DNA from: Bacteroidales bacterium
GTDB taxonomy: Bacteria; Bacteroidota; Bacteroidia; Bacteroidales; F082
Assembly (NCBI GenBank): GCA_017460915.1
Contig: JAFUAA010000036.1
Span: forward strand, 1-42,846
Reading direction: 5' to 3'
Length of the DNA: 42,846 bases
Positions 28,877 to 36,217 of the stretch are shown piece by piece. Every line of letters starts with the position of its first letter. The first letter of the stretch is position 1. The notes beneath the pieces are model-generated. The model worked only from the letters and a program-made list of their open reading frames with translations. It was not told the origin of the DNA and made no database searches. A program made the translations under genes and the position numbers.

Positions 28877-30042
28877 TCAATCAAAAAAATGCGTCAAATC
28901 ATAGTCAAAGATGCCGAATCGTGTAAAATCATGCCTCTTAAGCAACATGGTTTGCCTAACATTGAAATTCTCCCAATGGGACAACACGCCACAATATGAC
29001 CTGATTGCATTGCCGATACGATCCGAACTCGACCCTGTCTCCAACTCCCCCAATTTCTGGTCCATACGTTCCAAAGTGGCTCGGCTCAAGTAAATAGAAA
29101 AGGAAGCAAGAACGCTCCAAGATACTCTATGCCTTTCTCCACAGGGCGAATTATGGTCTTTCCCTCGTTAATCGAAAGACCAAGGCGGCTTGAAAGGAAG
29201 TCTGTAATCTGCGACACCAACGATTCAAGCCAATTCTTGTTGCAACTAACCACGAAGAAGTCATCCACATAGCGTCCATAATGCCTGCAATGCAACTCGC
29301 GCTTCATGAATTGGTCGAATTCGTTAAGATACACATTACTAAACAATTGCGAAGTCAGGTTTCCAATGGGTAAGCCACAACCTTTCGGGCTATGGAAAAG
29401 GCTTTTGTCGTGTGGCAAATTGTTCCAGTCGCTTCTGTCGCCGACGATGTGGCAGCCTTTTGTCGGGTCAAGGAGAACAATCTCACGGGTCAGATAATGC
29501 GCAAAGTTAAAGTCAACATAGTCGCTCCAGCATGTAGGCAAACATTTGCTCATGCGATGGCCGCGCATCTTTTCCAACGACTCAAGGCAAATGGCAAGCA
29601 GTCGTTCTCTGTCAATGCTCATGAAATAGCCTCGGATGTCCATTTTCAGCACGAAACAAGGTTGCGTATAGTTCCGGCTCTCTTTCAGGACATGTTGCCG
29701 CAGACGGTTAATGCCGTAATGTGTCCCCCGTCCTTTGATGCAACTATAACTATCTTGGATGAAAGTGCGCTCAAACATTTCGTGGGTATAGTTGAAATAG
29801 AGGTGATGCACTATACGGTCGCGAAAATGGGCGGCAAACACTTCGCGCCGCTTGGGGTCGGTGATGATGAAGCATTCGGAAGGCAGGGGCTTGTAGGTGC
29901 GTAGCCACAAAGCCTCGCAAAGCGAATCGAGGTTTTCTTCGATATTGGCCTCAAAGCGAAGCTGGTAAGGCTTGTGGCGCTTGTGGCGGCGGGCATCATA
30001 ATAGGCTGTATAAAGGTCGGACAGAAGTTGGTCTCGTGTCAT
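28877..30042 (-). CDS. DGR-type reverse transcriptase, frameshifted near the C-terminus
   Basis: The first frame (30042-29086, 318 residues) holds the RT palm: LKMDIRGYFMSID (Asp135), GLPIGNLTSQLFSNVYLN (223-240), YGRYVDDFF (YVDD 258-261) and KGIEYLGAFLLP. The IGNLTSQ motif, with SQ instead of the SP of group II intron and retron enzymes, marks DGR reverse transcriptases. The thumb continues in another frame to 28877: SRATLERMDQKL ... IRSYCGVLSHWENFNVRQ. One extra T in the T4 run opposite 29098-29101 would give FLLPFSIYLSRATLERM, so a single base is missing. The joined length, about 388 residues, is normal. The gene starts directly after the template repeat. Confidence 0.88.
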
Positions 30043-30087
30043 GTGTTGTTGGATTCAACAAAAAAAGGGATAGTTCTCGGCAGGGCA

Positions 30088-30270
30088 AACGAGGCGGACG
30101 GATTGACCGTTGTAACGGTTGTTGGCGTTGTCAGTGTTGAGGTTGCCATCGTTGAAGTTCACGTTCCACGCGTTGTTGCTATTGTTGTACGAAGCCGACC
30201 AGTAGTTGCCGTTGCCGCCCACATTGTTGACCGAAGTCCCGTTGCAGTAGCCAGCGGCAGGCAGGAAGAC
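30088..30270 (-). repeat. DGR template repeat (TR)
   Basis: Read on the minus strand from an in-frame TAA (30273-30271), the sequence encodes VFLPAAGYCNGTSVNN, then VGGNGNYWSAS, then a run in which almost every second residue is Asn, ending NRYNGQSVRLV. There are 18 Asn codons (16 AAC, 2 AAT) in about 61. This is the C-terminal C-type-lectin/FGE-sulfatase-like signature of DGR targets, written with AAC so that adenine mutagenesis can vary each site. There is no start codon, and the frame runs on to a TGA overlapping the RT start codon (ATGA). Exact TR edges need the matching variable region, which is not in this window. Confidence 0.88.
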
Positions 30271-30273
30271 TTA

Positions 30274-30748
30274 TGTACGCGTCGGCGGTTGTCTTTTACG
30301 CCATGCCAAAAGAACGGTTTCCAAATCGAATGATTCCTATTTGGCTTTGAATCTCAATTAGTTACCATTGCAAAAGAAGAAACAGGTAACACTTTAGAAA
30401 CGAGAGGACTTACATATTCCCACACGTTTTACACAAATCCAAAGAACGCTCTTACTGGATGCAAAGGTACAAAAGAATGCGCAAATGCCCAAACTTTCTT
30501 TGGACTATTTGCGTCTCATAACATCTGTTGCTCGCCTTCCTACCAAACATAAGTGCCGTAATCAATATCATTCCCCCTCTCTCAGTTACATGCGGGTTAC
30601 ATAATATTTACAACTGAAAATCCCTTTATTTATCGGCCCTTTCAAAAACCACTCTTCTATAAAAACATGCCTCCAGTTACATACTGGTTACATACCCTAT
30701 GCTCGGAATAGCACATATTTATTACTCTAACCTAAGGTCACAGTCTCT
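30274..30748. other. Gene-free region upstream of the DGR template
   Basis: No coding sequence on either strand. It contains the minus-strand promoter below and two copies of CAGTTACATrynkGGTTACATA (30583-30603 and 30674-30694), each with two GTTACAT half-sites. An Avd accessory gene, often found here, is absent. Confidence 0.6.
30461..30469 (-). promoter_or_regulatory. -7 box for the DGR template RNA and RT
   Basis: Minus-strand TACCTTTGC with TTTG about 20 bases upstream (30493-30490). Transcription would begin near 30455 and carry about 180 bases before the template repeat. Confidence 0.65.
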
Positions 30749-32119
30749 TCACTTGCCTTCTTTCAATAACATCCATCTACCTGCACTTGTATTACCAGTA
30801 CGGCTGAGGATACCTTTTTTTTGCAAGTCAGCGAGATTGCGTTCCAATGTGCGTTTAGCTACCGCCAAAGCTACCGCCATTTGTGCAACAGTAATGCGTG
30901 AGTCATTTTTTATCAACTCACATATCTTTATTTGTATCTCTGACAGTTGCACTACCGCCAAACTACCGCCACTACCGCCAGAATTACCGCCATTACTGTC
31001 ATTATTTACATTTTTGATCTCGTCAGAATTGTATTGGTATTTCTTTTTGAAAACAATCTTCACCTCATGACCATCAGTCATATATTCGGGCTCTGGCACA
31101 CCTTGCTCACGGCATAGTTCTACCATACGGCTCACACCTGTACCCCATCTTTCAAGATTAGTCGAAAGATATAGCACTTGAGCTATTCTCAAATTATAAG
31201 GGTAAGAGCCATGAGGCTCCTTGATGGTCTCAGGAGTCAGTGGTACAGGCAAACGGCCAGGATTGGTTATCTCCAGCCGGTCATCAAAGATTGCCAACGA
31301 CACTGTAGCCCGTGGATCATCATATCGACGATGGCAAAGGGCATTGGTCAGAGCCTCACGAAGAGCTTCTATCGGAATTTCCAAATGTTCCTCACGCAAC
31401 AAACCTTTCACCTCACCGCTCAGGCTAAGATGACGGAAACAAAACGCTATGCCAGCATCAAGCAGATTATAGAAGTTTCCCTCAGCTTGCTTGTTATCAA
31501 CAAACACAAGTTTATCCTTACCACGGAAGTATGCCATTCGCAGCATCAACTGAGGATAATCGTAGAGGTTTTTGCCGAACAATACAACTGCTGCATTGGT
31601 AATCTTGCCTTCTCTCAATAACTTGAATTTATCCAATAAAGATTCCAGACCATCATTCTCGGCAGATGCATTAATGCGACCTCCTGTTATACCACCACGC
31701 ACAGCGTTACGGATACGCTCCTCACTTAGGTCGGCAATTGTAATACTATCGGCTACTTGCGCCTCCCAAGCGAACTTATTAGGATTACTACTACGCAAAC
31801 GCTCATCATAAATCTCACGAGGCATTAACCGTGTTATACTCTCCATGCGAATATATGGACGACCTTGATAAGTGTAAGGAATCTGCCCCTCTTCCCAACT
31901 GTCAAAATGCAGGGCAATTACCTGCTTGCCGCCACTATCTGGAACTTCTATGTATTGTGCTCTAACATCTATAGCAGGTTCCATACCTGATAATGCTTGT
32001 GCCAACTCCCGTTGTGTGTTGTCGGTCACCATTTGCCCAACTATCTTCAATGATGTAGGTGCGATGCCAAATATCAACCAACCGCCTTCTGTATTAAGAA
32101 AGGCACAAGCAGACTGCAT
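30749..32119 (-). CDS. AlbA_2/Schlafen-type ATP-binding protein, N-terminus missing
   Basis: 456 residues. It begins at MQSACAFLNTEGGWLIFGI, which is already inside the AlbA_2 core. Typical members have about 20-30 residues with a [E/F]K-rich strand before it. In frame, KCSRFFKDG precedes the Met, then TAA. The rest is complete: REALTNALCHRRYDD (ATP lid and Asn box of HATPase_c_4), GTGVSRMVELC and a C-terminal winged helix (SRITVAQMAVALAVAKRTLERN) after a Gly/Ser linker. Probably a transcription regulator or NTPase of the island. It lies 19 bases after the HEPN-like gene; its 5' end may have been lost when that cargo was inserted. Confidence 0.8.
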   Translation of the reverse strand: MQSACAFLNTEGGWLIFGIAPTSLKIVGQMVTDNTQRELAQALSGMEPAIDVRAQYIEVPDSGGKQVIALHFDSWEEGQIPYTYQGRPYIRMESITRLMPREIYDERLRSSNPNKFAWEAQVADSITIADLSEERIRNAVRGGITGGRINASAENDGLESLLDKFKLLREGKITNAAVVLFGKNLYDYPQLMLRMAYFRGKDKLVFVDNKQAEGNFYNLLDAGIAFCFRHLSLSGEVKGLLREEHLEIPIEALREALTNALCHRRYDDPRATVSLAIFDDRLEITNPGRLPVPLTPETIKEPHGSYPYNLRIAQVLYLSTNLERWGTGVSRMVELCREQGVPEPEYMTDGHEVKIVFKKKYQYNSDEIKNVNNDSNGGNSGGSGGSLAVVQLSEIQIKICELIKNDSRITVAQMAVALAVAKRTLERNLADLQKKGILSRTGNTSAGRWMLLKEGK

Positions 32120-32138
32120 ACCATCCTTGAAGAATCTG

Positions 32139-33626
32139 CTACATTTTTAATAGTGATATTAATTTTTCCGTAGACTGATTCAAGCTCTCCTTGACCTCTT
32201 CGTCTCTGCAAGATTGAAGAACTATATTACGTATATTCTCCAATTTATTAATCATTTCGCGGTTTCGCTGGTCTTGTACTCTTTTAATATCTGTATATCT
32301 GATATTTGCTACTTCTTGGTCTAATCTCATAACATCTGGCAAGATCTTCAAGAATTTTAGAGCCTTGTTCATTTCAACGAGAGGGTTCATCTTTATCAAT
32401 TTGTCTGTAAAGCGTGGGATATAGTCTGAATCATTCTTCTCACGTATATGTACAGACATATTTCTTAAATCCTCATCGTTGATAGAGGAATCATATGCAA
32501 GTGTTTCTAATTGTTTTTCTATTACCAATGCTCTATTTCTCCAATCATCGTTTCCCTCTCCTATTATTATAGGATACAAGAAATCTTTCCAGAATGCACT
32601 TTGTGCTTTTTCATTATTATTGTTTCCTTTTGTATTGCTATTCTTAAACCCATACATTTTTTTCATCCCCTCATATACAATTACATTCAAATGGCGGAGG
32701 TTTAATTGTTTCTCTATATAATGCTCTGAACTGAAATATGCGATAACAGCACAGCAGATGTCAATATAAATGAACAAAAGGAGCATTCCTGGATGTATGG
32801 ATTCTCTTATTGGCTGCACATGGGATATAATATTTTCGGCTCCGAACTTTTTGCCCACGATTTCTGGTAACCTATAACTATTGGCAATACTGTCCAGAGT
32901 CTTGCAATAAGAATTTAAACTCGATTTTGTCTTTAGCAACAGCTGGTTATCCTTATCTGGAAAAAAGTTCAATCTCTCCCATAAAGAGTAATCTTGAATT
33001 TGTGGCATCCCCAATGGCAAATGCATTTCTGACGAAATCTTATAGACCAGTTCTAAAAGCCTGTGACAAATTTCCAGGAACTTGGAAACTTGCTTCATCT
33101 CCTCTTCTTCAGATAATCTGCATAGAAAATCATAGACTTTTATCGGGTCAAAATCATAATGTATAGCGAAATCCCGTCTATCTTTAGAATCTGTATGCAA
33201 AAAAGTACCACTGTAATCGGCTACTAATGCATCTATTTCTGTTCTATCTTTCTCATCAATGTTTATTCCATTATTACAAAACTTTTTCCACAAACAATGC
33301 TTGGCTTTACCAAAGCCGAACATCGCCTTGAAAATCTCTGTCTGAATAACATTAAGATATTTCAAGTGAATCCGTTTTTCCCACACGGTTTCTGCTCTTT
33401 GTTCTGCTCTAATGGCAGTAACGATGTCAAGATGGCAGAAAAGGACAAAGTAATCTACACGCAATAAATCCATCCAGAATCTCTTCCCTTCAGATTGCTC
33501 ATCTATAGAACCCAAGACTCTGTATAATTCTAAAACACTTAATAAGGAAGGGTACATTGATGAAATATTCTCTCCCATGCTCTTATAGATAGTGTCCAAT
33601 TGCTGTTTTGTTGCTTTTCGTCCCAT
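32139..33626 (-). CDS. Tandem-duplicated HEPN-like protein, possible RNase effector
   Basis: 495 residues, no known family recognised. The two halves are copies: LKYLNVIQTEIFKAMFGF (about 88-106) matches LRHLNVIVYEGMKKMYGF (about 310-327), preceded by hydrophobic helices VLFCHLDIVTAI and LLFIYIDICCAVI, and followed by LWKKF and FWKDF. Each copy then has Arg-x4-His: RDFAIH (R151, H156) and RNMSVH (R388, H393). Rx4-6H in an all-helical domain is the catalytic signature of HEPN ribonucleases, used as effectors in many defence and toxin systems. AT-rich compared with the flanking methyltransferase gene. Starts 22 bases after the membrane-protein gene, so the two form one unit. Confidence 0.7.
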   Translation of the reverse strand: MGRKATKQQLDTIYKSMGENISSMYPSLLSVLELYRVLGSIDEQSEGKRFWMDLLRVDYFVLFCHLDIVTAIRAEQRAETVWEKRIHLKYLNVIQTEIFKAMFGFGKAKHCLWKKFCNNGINIDEKDRTEIDALVADYSGTFLHTDSKDRRDFAIHYDFDPIKVYDFLCRLSEEEEMKQVSKFLEICHRLLELVYKISSEMHLPLGMPQIQDYSLWERLNFFPDKDNQLLLKTKSSLNSYCKTLDSIANSYRLPEIVGKKFGAENIISHVQPIRESIHPGMLLLFIYIDICCAVIAYFSSEHYIEKQLNLRHLNVIVYEGMKKMYGFKNSNTKGNNNNEKAQSAFWKDFLYPIIIGEGNDDWRNRALVIEKQLETLAYDSSINDEDLRNMSVHIREKNDSDYIPRFTDKLIKMNPLVEMNKALKFLKILPDVMRLDQEVANIRYTDIKRVQDQRNREMINKLENIRNIVLQSCRDEEVKESLNQSTEKLISLLKM

Positions 33627-33648
33627 TTCTTATTCCATTCTCATTTTA

Positions 33649-34464
33649 TTAATTGCTTTCTATTTGTTTTGCTGCTTGCTGTTGTCCTATTGCCATAGAC
33701 TGGATGGCATTAGACATGTCTATCTGAACTTTCGCACTCTTGTACATTTCATAGTTGCCAAAAAGACAATTATCCCATAGCCCCATGTCTATCTCATGAA
33801 GCATTTGGTCAATTCTTTCTGGAACGGCTTTACCCGTTTGGTCATATAACACATCAGAACAGGCTTGCTCATGTAGTATACGCAAAGAAAGATATTCTCC
33901 TAAACCAAAATCTGACACCCAAGTTTTAGGATATGAGACTTGTTTGGTTTCACTATTATACTGGCTTTTTGCCAGGACCTCTCTTACATATTTCTTCCCA
34001 ACCGCTCTGACAGCAGCATATTGACGATTTGAGTTGAAATAAGTTTCTGCGTCAATAAAGAACAAGTTGTCGCAATGTTTCTGACTTATCTGGAGTATTA
34101 TCCCATCTATTTCTTTCTCGTCAACGACCTTCTCGTCAAAATGGATTCTATGAATGTCGAAAGTCTCATTTGCAGGAACAATGATAGGTACTCCCAATTT
34201 GTGCAGCAAAACTATAATCGTTCTTTTTTGTGCGATAGTCAAATCTGTGTTAAATTGGTTTTCTGCCTTAATATAGGATTGATTGTTGTAGTGTTTAATA
34301 ATGTCTAATGCTTTAATAGCGATATTCCGTACTGCCTCCATCTTTTTGTTTTCTTGAGCCTTTTGATACTTATTACCAAAGTATGCACCAACCCAGCCGC
34401 CAAGAACGGCTGCAAGAATTGGAATTAGGATATATGCCCCAATGTTAAATGTTGTCAGTTCCAT
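33649..34464 (-). CDS. Membrane-anchored protein of the HEPN-like module
   Basis: 271 residues. One N-terminal membrane helix (about 8-30, IGAYILIPILAAVLGGWVGA), a basic coiled segment (KYQKAQENKKMEAVRN), then a cytosolic domain of unknown family (TIIVLLHKLGVPIIVPANET ... DFGLGEYLSLRILHEQACSD). It has no enzyme motif I can name. Its position behind a 183-base operator-like region and directly before the HEPN-like gene suggests a membrane sensor or anchor for that effector. AT-rich. Confidence 0.75.
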   Translation of the reverse strand: MELTTFNIGAYILIPILAAVLGGWVGAYFGNKYQKAQENKKMEAVRNIAIKALDIIKHYNNQSYIKAENQFNTDLTIAQKRTIIVLLHKLGVPIIVPANETFDIHRIHFDEKVVDEKEIDGIILQISQKHCDNLFFIDAETYFNSNRQYAAVRAVGKKYVREVLAKSQYNSETKQVSYPKTWVSDFGLGEYLSLRILHEQACSDVLYDQTGKAVPERIDQMLHEIDMGLWDNCLFGNYEMYKSAKVQIDMSNAIQSMAIGQQQAAKQIESN

Positions 34465-34647
34465 TTCGTTATGAATTTTATGTTGCTATATTTTTATTTG
34501 GCAATGTGCGACTTGCACTTTTTGAGTTACCCATTAACTATAATTGAGTTACCCACTAACTCTATTATAGTTACCCACTAACTCAGAAGGCGCTAATGTC
34601 TTGCATATCTATATTCCTGCTTTTATTTTATACATATTTAGCCTCTG
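34465..34647. promoter_or_regulatory. Operator-like region with three 22-bp phased palindromes
   Basis: Three copies of AGTTA-CCCAy-TAACT (AGTTA and TAACT are inverted repeats) start at 34525, 34547 and 34569, exactly 22 bp apart, about two DNA turns. No coding sequence. The site lies between the ATPase stop and the start of the membrane/HEPN-like pair, where a dimeric repressor would act on an internal promoter. Confidence 0.6.
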
Positions 34648-36192
34648 TTAATTCTTTTTAAAGTAAGTTTGCAACACATAATGCAATATATAAGAACCTT
34701 CAGTATTTAATTCAACTATTTGGCCTGATGTTTCTCTATATTTAAAACCAACGTTTCCATTTTCGTCATAATTGCCAATGAGCGAATAATCAAATAAATC
34801 TGAAATGATTTTTGCAGTATTGTTAAGGCCATTACTGCGTAGTTCTGACACAATCGTGCTATGCTTAAATGGCCTTCTATAAGTACCATAACTATCTCTT
34901 AATGCGTCAAAAATGCTTTCAATTTCATTAGCATCATAATTAACAGATAGTTCCCCTTTTATGTCTGTAATCATTTCACGAGCATACCTATCCATTAATA
35001 TGTTATTGACATCATTGGAAGTTATAGGTAAACTTAGGTCAAGACTGCCAATATCTTTAAAGAATAGTATCAAATCACGAGGCCTAAAAAAAGTATGGTC
35101 TATAATATGTTTAAAACCAGTTTTTTCACCATAGAAACTTTTTTCGTCAATGAAAGATGTCCATGGGTCATTATTATCGTTAATCACTAAACCTTTTTTC
35201 TGAAAATTTACAGATATTCTTCTGTTTATAAATTGCCTAAGAAGAAGTTTTGGCTCATTATACTTATAGATATCTTCATACCATCGTAATTCTGTTGCAT
35301 AACTAGAAAAAATCTTTGGCATATCTGCAGAATAAATAAGATGCTTTTGAATATCAGTACGCAGAAAAACAATTATTTTGGATTCAATAGCATTCCTTGC
35401 AAATATATCATTATTATAATATTTTATAGTTCTTATTAGTTCAGTTAATGTATCAATACTTTCTTGATTATTCAAGTTTAGACCAATGTCTAAATCGTCA
35501 AACATTAAGATGTACTGGTTGTCTTTATCTGCTTTCAGAATATCTGTAACGACTTTCTCCAAATCAGGGATTAGTTTGTAAAATTCTGCTTTTTCGTACT
35601 TATATTGTTTGTTTGTATTTCCAGAAGCACTGAGATATCTCTTGAAATATTCAATACTTACAGATAAACCGTACTGGTGAATTATCTCTTTAACCTCGTA
35701 ATTCTTTATATTAATAAATCCACGGCTCTTTTTTATAAAATCAGAAAGATAATTCATGCCTTTTACGCATGCTAAACTCTGATTCTCTGCAAATAGGGCC
35801 ACAAATTTAGTAAGGACAATCCACTTATACAACAAGCCTCTTTCAATAATAACTCCTTCTTCTTTTCCTATCTGCACAATCTTTTCAATATCTATATCCT
35901 CTTTCTTAATGAAATCACAAAACATATTAGCTTCATTTTTAGCTAAAGAAAGAACATGTTCCCCTATTGCAGATTTACCAGTTCCTTTACGTCCAAGAAC
36001 TATAAACTTTTCATTGTTCAATTGTTTTAGAACATCTAAATAGTCAACAAAGAAGGTATCTAATTTAATAGATGCTGTTGTTGCCTCAGCTTCTGCTTCT
36101 GGTATGCCAATACAAAAGCCTTTTGTTGTTGCATGATAGGAGTTGCCTCCATTAATATTAGTCTTGGTTATTAGTTTGTCAAAAACTCCCAT
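34648..36192 (-). CDS. P-loop ATPase of the defence-type Sll1717-like family
   Basis: 514 residues. Walker A GRKGTGKS (67-74), Walker B QYILMFDDLD (226-235, D232/D233), and an arginine-sensor-like FLRTDIQKH. It also has FFRPRDLILFFKDIG, common in the P-loop ATPases called the Sll1717 family; that family name is from memory of the motif pattern. STAND/AAA-like ATPases of this kind often sense or drive effectors in defence islands. It starts 25 bases after the methyltransferase stop. Markedly AT-rich compared with the methyltransferase. Confidence 0.8.
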   Translation of the reverse strand: MGVFDKLITKTNINGGNSYHATTKGFCIGIPEAEAEATTASIKLDTFFVDYLDVLKQLNNEKFIVLGRKGTGKSAIGEHVLSLAKNEANMFCDFIKKEDIDIEKIVQIGKEEGVIIERGLLYKWIVLTKFVALFAENQSLACVKGMNYLSDFIKKSRGFINIKNYEVKEIIHQYGLSVSIEYFKRYLSASGNTNKQYKYEKAEFYKLIPDLEKVVTDILKADKDNQYILMFDDLDIGLNLNNQESIDTLTELIRTIKYYNNDIFARNAIESKIIVFLRTDIQKHLIYSADMPKIFSSYATELRWYEDIYKYNEPKLLLRQFINRRISVNFQKKGLVINDNNDPWTSFIDEKSFYGEKTGFKHIIDHTFFRPRDLILFFKDIGSLDLSLPITSNDVNNILMDRYAREMITDIKGELSVNYDANEIESIFDALRDSYGTYRRPFKHSTIVSELRSNGLNNTAKIISDLFDYSLIGNYDENGNVGFKYRETSGQIVELNTEGSYILHYVLQTYFKKN

Positions 36193-36217
36193 ATTAATTG
36201 TACTTTAGTTTATTCTG

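Noticed and set aside
28877-30042. Reverse transcriptase as a retron or group II intron enzyme
   Set aside because: The fourth motif is IGNLTSQ rather than QG..SP, no intron domain V or msr/msd hairpin was seen, and a DGR template lies directly upstream.
30043-30333. Plus-strand open frame opposite the template repeat
   Set aside because: It is the complement of the Asn-rich template (runs of Val and Val/Ala), with no promoter or family match.
34525-34584. 22-bp repeats as a short CRISPR array
   Set aside because: The period equals the repeat itself, there is no room for spacers, and no cas genes are present.
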